DNA of 64,000 bases from Ananas comosus (lineage: Eukaryota > Streptophyta > Magnoliopsida > Poales > Bromeliaceae): the NCBI RefSeq assembly GCF_001540865.1, contig NC_033638.1:8785133-8849132 (forward strand), given 5' to 3'. Shown in pieces: positions 22,145 to 34,443 of this stretch (within the stretch, counting starts at the first letter, position 1; each line of letters opens with the position of its first letter). Position numbers and translations under genes: made by a program. The notes under the pieces are model-generated. The model was not told the DNA's origin. It was given only the letters and a program-made list of their open reading frames with translations, and made no database searches.

Positions 22145-24180
22145 GTGTTGCTACACAACGTTAATCATTTATATTCCGCGAACACGAATAAAAGTCGCGA
22201 ACCCCAGTTTCCACTGTACCATAGTTTAAATTCTGAAACTACATATAAATTACCTTTCAAAAACTCTCACAACAACTTTATCTCGGTAAGTCGTTGTGCG
22301 CAGAAGCACATGGGGGGTTATACTAATACATGTCCTGCAGTAGTAGTTGACAGCATGTGCGGCCCATCGGAAGAAGCGCTTCTTCACAAAGCCGACGGAA
22401 CGGCGCAAGTTGGTCTACCGACGGCTCTCTCTCCCGTCAATGCTGCTGCCTGCTGCTATTGGGACGCGTACGTACGTGCATGAGACGTGTTAAGAAGCGT
22501 GTTTTGGTTCGTTGCGAAAGAGTGCTTTTACCCGCGCAGATTTACCAACGGGGTTGCTAGGCTATTTTTTTAGAAAAAACTTGGTAGGTCGTTTATGTGA
22601 TTTCGTATTTTTTTTACTTTGTTATTTTATAATTTAAAATATATTATCTTTTTATTATTTTTATTAATTTTTTTTATTAAATTAGCGATAAAATTCAAAC
22701 GAAAGAGTACTAAAATGAATATTCGATAAACTTTTTAAGTGAGGTATCTGAAGTTTTTTGTATATGCTTTAACGAAAAATTAACGGAGAGGTTGACGAAA
22801 AGAAAAAAATAAAATCACAGAATACTAAATTGATACACTTTAAATCACAGAGTATTAGAGGAAGAAAATCCGAAGTCACAAGGATGGTATTTAAAGTTTA
22901 CCCATTATTTTAAGCTCAGTAGCGGATTAGATATCTAAACGCGGACCAAAAGATTATGCTTAAATTTCAGTGTTATGCATTCGAACATCGCCATTCATAA
23001 TTTTCAAAAAATAGAACACGGACACAACATAAACACCACTAATAAAATATAATATTATTAATATAATAATATATTTTTATATATAAAAGTATTAATTTTA
23101 GTAAAATATTATTATATTTCTCAGACGATAGTTTACATGTTCCAAGAAATTTTTTTACCATACATAATTTATATATATTGTCAAAAAAATTATATGCATT
23201 TATCAAAAAATTAAAATATTTATCATCTTAAATTATATATATATATAGAAAAAGTAAAACAAAAATAGCTATATATTTTTTTAGTTATGAATTTTTAAAA
23301 TCCGACGGTTTCGGGTTCTAGTTTCAGTTTCACTAGTCAGGCTGTGTTCAAACTTTTGAAAACCTCATCCGGAGGCCACAAACTTTTTACTATTCTTATT
23401 AACTTCTTTGTTTTAGTGTTAAAAATTTTTAAAAAAATTGCTGAACTTTAAGATAGAAGAGATATCAAATTTACACATATACAGATATGTAAGTAGCATA
23501 TATCCCTTAAAATAATGGTAGGGCAAGCTAGGTCTATCACGTTATTCACACCCACTAACATCAGTATTAAGATTAGGGCCGTATGATTACATTATGATTA
23601 CAAATAAAAACTATTCCATAATCCAAAAACAAACTAGCACTTAAAAAGTGAACTTAGTAAACATTGAGGTTATCGGCTAAGCATTAGTAACGGTTTCAAT
23701 AATAATTACACAACAAAGGACAATAGAGAAACAATATTACTACTACAGGATACAGGTATCCCTATAATAATATTTTTATGTTATTAATATGTTGACAAAT
23801 TTATACAACATATTAAAATGTGTGCATAAATTAATCACAAGCCTTTGCATCGTAAAGTGTCAACGTATTAACAACATGATGAAGAACACACAATATGGTA
23901 CCCAAAGTATACTTTAAAAAAAAAAAAACTTAGTCTAACTTCCGCATTGCGAAATTCATACATGATTTGTTCAAAGCACATAATAAATATACGTACCCAC
24001 TTGTAGAGCACAACTATAAATGAAGAAAAATGCAATGTTACGAGAGCAACAATACATTACCAGATACCGTGCCTATGGTGGAAGCCACTTCCCCAAAAGA
24101 GAAAAAAAGAAAAAAGAAAAAAAGGAATCTGTAGCTACTCAGTAATACGTAGAAAATAAACAGTCCAAAATAAGCAAGTT
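22145..24180. other. intergenic DNA without a recognised gene
   Basis: A GC-richer patch at about 22270-22560 gives overlapping open frames (112 and 67 codons) with no family similarity. Otherwise AT-rich with frequent homopolymer runs. The 24000-24300 end is probably the 3' flank of the RING gene. Confidence 0.4.
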
Positions 24181-24302
24181 TTTTTAGTGTCTAAAATTGC
24201 AGCTTCTATAGTAAGCTATACATGGACTTTCAACTAGTGGACTCTCCCAAAATACAAAGACCACAACCCAATTAGATGCTTTCTCCATGTCATCATCCGT
24301 GA

Positions 24303-27300
24303 CTAGCGCGAGCTCGACGGCCCAGATTGATCGCACTCTTGAACAAACGAAGACGACGATGATGAAGATGCTCCGGACTTCTTGAAAACTTTCACGCCGA
24401 AGAGATCCTTCCCCATCTTCCCTTTGAACGAGAACTGCTTCCTGAAATGGCTTCTCAGCAGCGAAACTCTGCGCCGTGGCGGCAACTGGAGAGAGTGGTT
24501 CCTCTTGCACTCGTCTTCGTTCTGAGTAGAGTCCATATTGCTGCTAACGCCGCCGCCGCTGCTCGTGGAGGTGATATTGATACCTTGGCTCTTCCGAACA
24601 GCTCTTAAAGCCACCTGAAGCGGCTCTGAGAACGATCCCGACCCATCCTCCTTAGCTTCTCTCAAACATAAAGGGCAAGGAGGGTCCTGAATCTGACTTT
24701 TTGGAGTAGTTTCTTCCAAGCAATCTGCATGGAAAACATGTTTGCAAGAAAGGACCCCAGCTATCGGCATATCGCTGTTTCTAATTATCCTGTTCGAGCT
24801 CCAAGGGGACTTTTGCCATAGTAGTCTCTCGCACAATCCACATTTCTGAAATCTAATCGGATTATTAGGCCATCTTTGAGATTCTACACTGATATGATCA
24901 GTAATCTCGATGGCATCTCCTTCGTACCCAAAATCGTAACTGCTTGCGTTGCTCCACCGAAATCCTTCGCGACTCGAACCAGGATTCGGTTCGGGAGAAG
25001 CCTCCATCTTTTGAAGTTCGGTCAGGGCTTTGTGGAATTTGAGCTCCGGGCTCATCATGTGATCGAGCCAGGCGGGCGAGGCCCGGCTATCATCTCCAGG
25101 TGTTCCCCTGCCACCGTTACTAGTTTCCGGTAGACCAGAGGCTTCGGGTTCAGAAACAGGGTTGCGGAAAACGAGTGGGTAAACGGGTTTGGACATGAAT
25201 GAGCGCCTGCCTGAGTAATTGCGAGGGGGGAATAAGATCGGGTGCTTGCCACTGGAGGGCCATCGGCCAGATTCCGAGAACGGGGATGCGGAACCAAAAC
25301 TGTTTACAGAGGTGTAACGCCTCTGCTAGAAAGAAGAAAATGAGGAGTTTATAATCAGCAATTTTTTATTTTAAAAAAAGGAAAATAGTCATTCATACAT
25401 GAATGACAGAAGATAATTTACCTCGCTAGTCCGAGGATAGACATTGGCCTCGGGCCTTGCTCCTGATCAAATAGAAGAATTTGAAGATTAGATCAACAAA
25501 GAATTGATAGAATTGCACTATATATTGAAGCTTTTGTCCTGTGATGCTAAAAGTAATATTCATGGAGTCCTCTGTAATAAGTTCCAATTAATGTTCTGCC
25601 TCCAATGTCATTTTTCCTCAAAGTTTAAAAGGAAAAGATGAAAAAGATAAAGATAAGGCTATGTCCTCCACTATCCCAGAGAGCCATGTCATATCAAGAC
25701 ACCTTTGGCAAGTTCACTTTCAGTATATTAAACTGTATCTTTGACTATCCCTCAACCACTGCTACTCCCAGTTTCGTTCTCTCACCAGTATATTGGCCAT
25801 GAAACATAGCAAATGTCAAAACATCCATTCATCATTCACCATGTAAATGGGGTAACTCCTATTCTTTCAAGAATCTACCACACAGATTTTCTCAAGGAAA
25901 CAAGCAAAATGAATTAGAATTTTGAAATTATTTCAAATCTATTCCCAGAAGACACTTGCTGGTATCATGGACAATGCACCCAAATTAGTTTTAAGGAGTG
26001 GTATTAATCATGGGACATCACGAACAAATTACATTAGACATCTAAGAAGTTCATCTGTTTTAGTTGCCCCTTTGCAGATGAAACCCACTAGAAGCAATTA
26101 TGTTTCTTCTTTGTCTAGATCCTTCCCATTTTTGGGGTGGCTTACATGATCCTAAGGCATAACAGGTATCGTCTAGACAAAGAAGAAACATAATTGCTTC
26201 TAGTGGGTTTCATCTGCAAAGGGGCAACTAAGACAGATGAACTTCTTAGATGTCTAATGTAATTTATTCGTGATGTCCCATGCTTAATGTCACTCCTTAA
26301 AACTAATTTGGGTACATTTTTTATGATATCAGCAATTTTTTCTAGGACGGTAGGATGGAACACGAATTCTAGATGAATGTTAGTATGTTAATATTCAGCT
26401 AAACAAATGAACTCCTACGAGGACTTAGACACCACCTAATAGCAACTGTGTACAATTCCACTGAAAAGAAACCAAGTATCTACAATGTATAAATCTAATT
26501 TCAACCATCATAATATTTTGAACTTGTTTATAATTTCTCAATACTTTAATCAATATAAGGAGACCGATTCCACTAGCATGGGATAGAGGATGAATTCAGT
26601 TGAGGCTTTTAATACAAGGCCATAAATTGTTGACCTAACTCCTTGACCTCCAAAATAGTTTTAAATTCTCAGGTTTTCTCCAAATGCTTCATAGTCCTAC
26701 ATGTCTGGTGTCTTGTCTCCAAAACACAATCAGCACGGAGAGGGAATACAACAAAAACACAGTTCCTCTGGAAAAATGAAAAAAGAACAAAAAAAAAGAA
26801 AAACAAAGTCGCTCAGAATCAGTTAAACCTGGAAAGCTTCAATATAAGGCATCCAATGAAGAATCAGGAATTTTAGTCACGCAAGTGCACCCCTTCTATT
26901 ATCTTTCTTATACTTATAGCCCACTGTCCGAATTATCAGTCAAAATATTTTTCACCCCTTTATCAACATCATAACTTTCTCTTGCAAAGTGAATTCCAAG
27001 AACATCCATAATCTCTCTTCTTAACATTCAGGACATGAGTTGTTCGAGTTTCTACCTTTTCTTGATGTACTACAGCTGATGGATATAACAGATAAAAAAA
27101 AAAAAAAAAAAAACCTCAGCATCAAAATGGTAGCAAAATGATGCAATCATGAAGTAGAAATTTAACAGAATGGTAGTAACTTCTAACCAAACTCAGGAGT
27201 CAATCCAACGAGCAATGTTTACATGATAGGTACATAGATAATCTTATTACTATTTATTTGCAAGTACAGGCCTGGAAATTATGTTGCCTTAATAAAAGAT

Positions 27301-28133
27301 TTTCAAACGTGACCTTACCATTTTGATGTTATAACTACTAAGAAGCTAAAGCAAATTGCAGGAATAAAATTAGACAAAGTATCCCCACATAACAAAAGAT
27401 CATCAATCTTAATGTAGGAACAGCTTATACTAGCCGTAATACATCCTAAAACAGAACAGTTACACTGAAGTAGCAATAATAGTATACTATAAGAACTGGT
27501 AATAAGCAAGATCAGTCTCTGACCTCAAATAAAGGGAGAGGAGAACATGGTTGATGCGAAAAAACAATTGTTAAGAAGGAAGTTTTGTTCAGCTCCAAAA
27601 ATTAGGCCGCCAACTTTCTAGCTGGAACTAATATGAACAAAATCAACCTTAAAGTCGCTAAATGCGTAAGGACGTTTTAGGCACGAAGCCATTGCTCATG
27701 TTGTTTGGGATTCATGGGGGAACTAAAGTGAAATATAAAAATAACATCAGACAAAATCACAAAAGCATACATTATCTGAAGTATTTCCAGCATATTGCTA
27801 AAATATTAACAAATTACCTCCTGCTGGAGTAGAAAACTCTCCAAGATCGAATCTTCGAACAGATGGAGTCCACCGAGTGCCCTGAAGATTGTCAGATGGG
27901 CTTCCTAAATAAGAGAGTGCCCCGTCAGAAGCTGAATGATGATGATTCTGGTACTGATCGCTGCCGAACCCACTTCTGCTTCCTTTGCTATGTGATGATA
28001 TAGATGATCCATATAACGGAGCATCATGGATTCTATTAGGTAATCCATCCGACTGGTACCTGCAGTCCCATCTCCTCGAAAGAGGAGGGGAAAAGCTCGA
28101 ATTCATTCTCCAATGAGGTTCACTAGGATCCAT
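24303..28133 (-). CDS. RING-H2 finger protein, putative E3 ubiquitin ligase; ancestral start apparently lost
   Basis: Coding exons 28329-27818 (partly leader), 25462-25422 (41 bp) and 25325-24303 join in frame (...STPAG|GARPEANVYPRTSE|QRRYTSVNSF...). Junctions are GAG|GTAATT, GATCAG|GAGCAA, GAG|GTAAAT and CTAG|CAGAGG. From the first in-frame ATG (28133) the protein is 459 residues. A C3H2C3 RING at about 281-339 has CGLC, then CKHVFHADC and CPLC, so it should recruit an E2. The rest is Ser-rich and low complexity, with a basic tail (FRKQFSFKGKMGKDLFG). The well-coded segment upstream of 28133 reads AKTGALCCVAAGPHGAKSNQ in frame, preceded by ATA at 28214-28212 where I would expect ATG. A non-coding first exon about 29450-29310 precedes it. 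Substrate unknown. Confidence 0.85.
25948..26344. repeat. long near-perfect inverted repeat in RING-gene intron
   Basis: Left arm 25948-26119 and right arm 26172-26344 are reverse complements. The inner ~140 bp differ at only about five positions by my count; the outer ~30 bp are more diverged. The loop is ~52 bases. It sits in the 2.35-kb intron 25463-27817, so the pre-mRNA would fold into a ~170-bp hairpin. Both arms happen to be open in the same peptide frame (PLQMKPTRSNYVSSLSR), a consequence of the duplication. No transposon ends recognised. Confidence 0.9.
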
Positions 28134-28264
28134 AGAATAGTCTCTACTGGCTTGATTGGATTTTGCTCCATGTGGCCCAGCGGCCACACAACATAGAGCA
28201 CCCGTCTTAGCTATTTTTGTATTATTACAGGAAATTTCAACAAAGTTAGCAATTGTAATCAGCA

Positions 28265-28312
28265 CTAGTAAATTTCTCCCAATCGCCGATCTAACAAAGG
28301 AAGGTAATGCAT
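28265..28312 (-). other. upstream ORF in the RING-gene leader
   Basis: In the second exon an ATG opens a 15-codon frame (MHYLPLLDRRLGEIY, then TAG) out of frame with the main protein. It precedes the ATA at 28214 and the first in-frame ATG at 28133. If the leader is spliced as modelled, this uORF would lower initiation at the main frame. Confidence 0.5.
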
Positions 28313-29309
28313 CTAGATAATGGTGTCACCTGCAAATTGAAGAGAGATTAGAAGTTATAATGAAATCAGTTTTCAACATAAAGATATGGAAGGAGAGAGA
28401 AAAAAAGAAAAAAAAAAAAAAGAAGAAAAAAGTAGAGCTTCGGTTTGTCTTTATTACCTGCTTATTTCAGTAAGATTCATTCACCAATCTTTAACTCTCT
28501 ACATAGGTATGTATTTCCACCAAACAAGCTAGCTTGAATATCCTATCAATCAGCAAGACGTCATCTGCAGGACAAAATACTCTGATTACTTCTATGATTT
28601 TAGATACAATCAAGCAAATATAGATAAAATGTGTAGCTATAACAATAAACCATTGGCATGTCCCTCTAAGTTACTCAAGGAACAGCATTCGACCCTGATG
28701 ACGAATAAATGAACAACTAAGAAATTACTACTATATATCTGATTCTGATAAAGCTAGTGTAATTCAGGTCATGAGTTATTTAAACCAGTTTGGCATAAAT
28801 GTAAACTATAACAAGCAATAAAATGGCTACTCTCATAAACATTTAAGTCGATTATATTATATAGAACACTCATCTATTCTACATGAAACAAATAGGCAAG
28901 TTTCTATTTGTAGGATCTCAATATATATGATTTTATTACACCTTTCATGCACTAAACCCAGGTTATATATTGAACCAAGTTATCTAATATATTATGGAAG
29001 CTTAGCATGTCAATACACCATAAATCATAAGAGAACAACTGAGATATAACAATAATCCGCAGGAAAAAAGAAACGAATTGAATCCCCAGGCAACATAAAC
29101 CAAAAAGAACAACATGTGGAAACCACAAAGCTGCAATTTTTAAGGAGATCAACCAGGAAAAATGGCATTTTCATAGGAGAAAAAGGGGGAAATTGGATGA
29201 TCAAGCTACAAAACAAAAGAAATCAAATCAATACCCACGAGATAGCATAAAATTCCCAACCAAATTCGAAAAGTATGAAGCTTTCAGGAGGAAACGGGGA
29301 GGGGAGTAC

Positions 29310-29430
29310 CTGGTCGAGATCTAGGGCGCCGAGGAGCGAAAATTAGGGCAAAAACGGGTGGAAAAGAGGGCTAAAAGTGCCGAGCTTTCGCGATAAGAGC
29401 CCTAGGAAAAGGGCGAAGGGAAACAAATGG

Positions 29431-29450
<20 letters not shown>
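29310..29450 (-). other. probable non-coding first exon / promoter-proximal region of RING gene
   Basis: A GC-richer block with a (GA/CT)n leader (29430-29480 on +) ends in a CCAG|GTACTC donor at 29310/29309. The matching acceptor TTGCAG|GTGACA is at 28329. No ATG occurs in this exon. The ends are estimated. Confidence 0.5.
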
Positions 29451-29461
<11 letters not shown>

Positions 29462-29479
29462 CCAATCCCTTTCTCTCTC

Positions 29480-31380
29480 TACGGAAATAGCCAAAAGAAA
29501 CAAATTGCACCACTCACCCCCACTATAGATTCTTCTCCCCGTACAGTTTATACGCATATACTTATTAGAAGAGTAAAATTATATTATGGCCCCCTCAACT
29601 ATAGCAACATTTGAAATGGGACCCTCAATTATTCTTTTCTTTTTCTTTTTCTTTTTCTTTTTGAGAGAAACAACCATTCTTTTGTCAAGACCTCTTAATT
29701 TCTAATTTTTAAAAATTAACTAATCTTAGTCAAAAAAAAATATTACAAATTTTATCAAATTTATTGATAATTTAACGGAATTTAATGACTTGATTATTTT
29801 TTTTTTACCAAATAAAACTTAAAACTTGGTCTAATAATAATTAAAAACTAATATAGTTATTAAGTTTTATAAACTTTTTATCTTTTTAAGTATAAAAAAT
29901 AAAAAATTTAAATAAAAAGTCTCAATCAAAAAAAAAAAAAGAAAATTGGGTCTATTCCAGTATTGTCCATAGTTGAGGCAGTTTCTATACATTTTTACCC
30001 ACTTGGAGGTGGGGATGGACACGTGTTTTCCACGTGACGTATAGACCGCAATTTCCCCAACTCGATCTCACGGTCCAGGTTAAAACTTAAATGAGAGAAA
30101 GTATTGCGTGCACCGTAGAGCGTACACCGGGTTCTCCAGCATTTACTTGCCAATAAAAAGATCATAAAAAATCAAAATTTAAATATTAGATATGATTTAT
30201 GATGACACTCAAAATGGTATCAAAGTTTTAAGATATAACTTTTTGCTTTTTTTTTTTTAGGTAATAAATAATAAAGTTTTCAGGAAAATTAAAAATAGGA
30301 TATTGGGCTTTGGAATGAGTCTACGACCCCTGGGCAATTGAAAAGGCAAATTAAAGACCCGGTGTATACACAAGGTTCATGCATAAATTGTCCGTTGGGA
30401 GGTGGCCCAAACGTGGGGCCCACCGAAAGTACTTTGAAAACGAACAGTTGGAGCACGCAGAGCGAAATCATCGGTGTAACGGTTACACACCGTGGCCGTG
30501 ATTTAATGCGGATGAGTGATGGGTCCCACGTGTCAGGTACAGGACCGCTGTATATAACCGCTACACCGAAAAGGCCACCCCGTGATCGGATCATGTGCTT
30601 TAAGATTCGGGCTCCTGATTAAATGATGAGCAACGGTGCGAGAGGGTTTGGTACTTGCGTCCGCAACAAGCCCAAAATGATGAGCGCATTGGTAGGAGTA
30701 TTCTAAAACGTACCCCAATGCCCCCCATACTTATTTATTAAATCTTTAATATTGTGCTTCAATATATAAAAAAGTGGGATTATATTAGAAAAGGAGTTTA
30801 ATTCGTGAGACGGTAACGAGAACATAAACAAGAGTAGTTGTATTAATAACAGGTGATATAAATTTAATTAAATTTACTGAATTTATTTGTCAATATAAAA
30901 ATAAACATCTGACAACAATCTCACGCATTTATTATATTTTATATTTCTTTATGTAAAGTGAACTTGGGCGTATATAATAAACTATTTGCCAAATTAATAG
31001 TAATAAATAATAAATATGCTTAGCCCTTTTTTTATTGTCAAATTGATTGATTGATTAATTTCATGTACAAAAAGAAAGCTCCTTGATTGTAGATATGTTT
31101 TGTATTTAAATTAGATATGTTTTGTATTTAAATTATGTCCTCTCACGAATAGTTAGGATATTATTGTTGTTGTTGATGACCACATTGATTATTACTATTA
31201 TTATTATTATTATTATTATTATTGGGGGATTCGTGAATAAAGGGTGGTTAGGAATGGTGAGCATGTTTGGCATCATATCCCCTTGATTGGTGATTATTAT
31301 ATTTGTCATAATTTTGTGATGGTGAGGCATTATCTAAAGCAAGAGTAAAAAATAAAAGAGGCTTTTATTTTTATAACTCA
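29480..31380. other. intergenic DNA with a GC-richer patch at 30300-30720
   Basis: Mostly AT-rich. The 30300-30720 patch includes GTGGGGCCCACC and ACGTGTCAGGT, motifs common in plant promoters, and overlapping ~100-codon frames on both strands with no family similarity. An (ATT)n tract lies near 31197-31225. Confidence 0.4.
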
Positions 31381-31383
31381 TGA

Positions 31384-31385
<2 letters not shown>

Positions 31386-31430
<45 letters not shown>

Positions 31431-31449
31431 NTTTTTTTTTTTTTTTTTT
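31386..31449. repeat. poly(T) tract with one N
   Basis: 63 T bases interrupted only by an N at 31431. Length is unreliable in any assembly. Confidence 0.9.
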
Positions 31450-31518
31450 CTATAGGACTGTAGGTCAAGTATTTGATGGGTACCTTTTTTAGGGGAAAAA
31501 GAAGGAAATTTAAAATGG

Positions 31519-32859
31519 CTTGATGGGCCAGTATGAGTTCATTATCTCGATAATGTCAATATGATTCCAACAACTTTTTTTTTTAAAGAAAAATATATAT
31601 GCCAAATTATTCATTTCTTATTTTTTTTAAAAAATAAATTTAGTTAGAAATATAAAATAATTACACTTGAAATTTGGAATCTCAAGTTACAAGCAATTAA
31701 ATTCTTAGCCAAATATTGAAAAAGTAATTACTCTGAAAACTCAAGTTTTAATATGCCACAACACACGATAGGTCTGAGACGATCTAGACGGGGAAGGAGC
31801 CGAGGCAGGCGAATGGATCGTGAGAAATAGAATATGCGACACGTAACCTCTCTGAAAACTGAAATTTTAATATATTATTATTATTATTATTATCATTCAC
31901 GTAACTTGGTTATTTGGACTACCAATATCTAGCCCTGTTAATGCAATTGCACTTCATCAAAGAAAAATGCTTGTAAAATAGTGGTTTCGTTTAAAAGATA
32001 AGAGTTTTTTCATAATTTTGATGTATTCATTAAGATATGGACCTATAAAGTAAGTGATTGGGCGAGCACAAGGCCCAATTGAGCTTGAATTTTATCCCCA
32101 AAATTTTTAAAATTAAAAGGAAAAGGAAATTGCTAAAGCAAGAGACATGGGCGCCTCCCTCTCTACGCTTTTTCTTTTCTCTCNCTTGATGGGCCAGTAT
32201 GAGTTTATTATCTCGATAATGTCAATATGATTCCAACAACTTTTTTTTTTTAAGAAAAATATATATACCAAATTATTCATTTCTTATTTTTTTAAAAAAA
32301 ATAAATTTAGTTAGAAATATAAAATAATTACACTTGGAATTTGGAATCTCAAGTTACAAGTAATTAAATTCTTAGCCAAATATTGAAAAAGTAATTACTC
32401 TGAAAACTCAAGTTTTAATATGCCACAACACACGGTAGGTCTGAGACGATCTAGAGAGGGAAGGAGGCAAGGCGGGTGAACGGATCGTGAGAAATAGAAT
32501 ATGCAGGTAACTTCTCTGAGAACTGAAATTTTAATATATCTATTGATTATTATTATTATTATTATCATTTACGTAACTTGGTTATTTGGGCTACCAATAT
32601 CTAGCCCTGTTAATGCAATTAATTGCACTTCATCGAAGAAAAATGCTTGTAAAATAGTGGTTTCGTTTAAAAGATAAGAGTTTTTTCATAATTTTGATGT
32701 ACTCATTAAGATATGGACCTATAAAGTAAGTGATTGGGCGAACACAAGGCCCAATTGAGCTTGGATTTTATCCCCAAATTCTTAAAATTAAAAGGAAAAG
32801 GAAATTGCTAAAGCAAGAGACATGGGCGCCTCCCTCTCTATGCTTTTTCTTTTCTCTCC
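31519..32859. repeat. 666-bp direct duplication with a single N at the junction
   Basis: Copy 1 is 31519-32183 and copy 2 is 32185-32859, each starting CTTGATGGGCCAGTATGAG and ending near CTTTTTCTTTTCTCTC. They differ only at scattered bases and small indels. The N at 32184 is exactly between them. Either a recent tandem duplication or two allelic/overlapping contig ends joined end to end. Confidence 0.9.
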
Positions 32860-33058
32860 ATTTCATTTTTGAGAGAACTTTTCTCCACTTTTTTTTTCTC
32901 CTTTTTGCTTTTTTGATGATTCCATAAGAATTAAAGACTCATTATCTTATAGCACTTCTAGGCAAGTATCTATATAAACTCGATGTCGAGAGCACTAAGT
33001 CTTAAATTTAAACTTATATAGAAACTCAATTCTTTTAAGCTTAACTCGTGGACTATCA

Positions 33059-33141
33059 TAGTTGATTCACATTTTCAACTAAGCTTATTTCTAAATAAAA
33101 TAAATGAAGCGAATAGTATACTATCTATCTCTCAAAAAAAC
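33059..33141 (+). mobile_element. heavily 5'-truncated SINE copy
   Basis: Only the SINE tail is present (AGTTGATTCACATTTTCAAC ... CTATCTCTC plus A-run). It is flanked by similar CTCGTGGACTATCATAG (33045) and CTCGTGGGCTACTATAG (33142). Confidence 0.65.
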
Positions 33142-33366
33142 CTCGTGGGCTACTATAGCTTTGATAGCTCCTCTTCACTTATCAAATGAATAAAGGATTA
33201 AATTTGGGCTCGGTGGGTATATATCAAAGCACGTGCCAACACACAGAAAAAAAAAAAACAAAAAACAAAAAACAAAAAAAAAAGCCTTGGATTCTTGAGC
33301 TTCTCTCTTCCCTAGATTGAAACATGTTATAGCACACCTGTATATTATTTAAGTTGATAAAGTTTT

Positions 33367-33509
33367 AGGGTTTGGTAGCAAAGGGCTTGGTGGTTGATAT
33401 CCGAGCTTCCAAATTCAAATCCTAATTGATTCATATTTCTAGCTAAGTTTATTTCTAAATGAAATAAACGAAGCGGGTAACGTGCTACCTATCTCTCAAA
33501 AAAAAAAAA
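33367..33509 (+). mobile_element. SINE copy C, slightly 5'-truncated
   Basis: It starts within the head (TAGCAAAGGGCTTGGTGG) and continues through the body GAAATAAACGAAGCGGGTAA to CTCTC-poly(A). The 13-bp target duplication TTGATAAAGTTTT is exact at 33354-33366 and 33510-33522. Confidence 0.85.
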
Positions 33510-34286
33510 TTGATAAAGTTTTCTCTCCTGCTCCTACCAATCACTTGCTTCCTGAAAGATAAAATGAAAGGAAAAAAATAAATAATTCAGTGGATGAGAC
33601 TATTTTTCACCCTTAATTAATGAGCCTAAGACCTTTAATAAGCTGTAACATATATACCTAGCTACTATATGTTGTGCACTTCGCTTACTATTTTCTTGTT
33701 GTTTACTATACTAATTTGCAGCACAAAAAAGAAAAAGCCAACAAGTAGATTAATCCTTATAAATAAACTATACTGGTGAAAGAAAAGAAATTAACTCCCA
33801 TTTTATGCACCACCTCCCCAAAGTTTAAGCACCTACTAATGCATTAGTATGAGGCTCTTCTTTTTTTTTTACTCAAAAATAAAGATTTTTTATTTTTTGG
33901 ATTGAAAAGGAAGAGTACGTAATACGTTATAAGTTGAGTATTATTCTATTGGGCCGAGGCAAGATCCTTCTAGGAGCTGTCTCCTCATCATCTTGACTAG
34001 AAATAAATGCATCAAAATCCATGAATTGTACCTAGCTATTAACTTGTTTTAGTATTTTAATCCTCAGGTGCATATGCTCACACAACTCGATCTACAAAAG
34101 AAACCTAGTCCCCTTCATCTCCATCCCCTCTCTCTCTCTCTTTCACTCTCCCACTCTCTTTTCTTGTGATTCATTTCTCTGTCCTCTTCTTTTTCCCTCT
34201 TGTTCGCCATCGCCGACTGCTCGCGGCGGAGTCAGAAACTGAAGCTGCAGCAATAATAGCTAGATCCAATGCTCTTTCTCATCTTG

Positions 34287-34443
34287 AGCTTAACATTAGG
34301 CTCAGGAAGCTGGTGTAGCCAAGGATGACTTGCCAGCGCTGCGGATCGGAACTGCTTGCTCTAGCTTCTCTTGAAAGCAATTCTAGAGGAAGTTTGGCAA
34401 GTCGTCCTTGGCTACATTTTGCGTCTTGCTCCTCATGTTAAGC
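34287..34443 (+). ncRNA. MIR169: MIR169 primary-transcript hairpin
   Basis: The 5' arm carries TAGCCAAGGATGACTTGCC followed by AG (34316-34336), a member of the conserved plant miR169 family. The 3' arm carries GGCAAGTCGTCCTTGGCTAC then A (34396-34416), its near-complement, leaving a loop of about 60 bases. Pairing continues below the duplex: GCTTAACATTAGGCTCAGGA near 34288 pairs with TCCTCATGTTAAGC near 34430-34443. In plants miR169 guides cleavage of NF-YA mRNAs and responds to drought, nitrogen and phosphate status. A CT-rich stretch (34125-34200) upstream may be the transcript leader; no TATA box was fixed. Confidence 0.92.

Noticed and set aside
25922..26363. Two opposing 73-75 codon frames encoding almost the same peptide
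   Set aside because: The shared peptide is produced by the inverted repeat; the sequence is intronic, so not treated as two genes.
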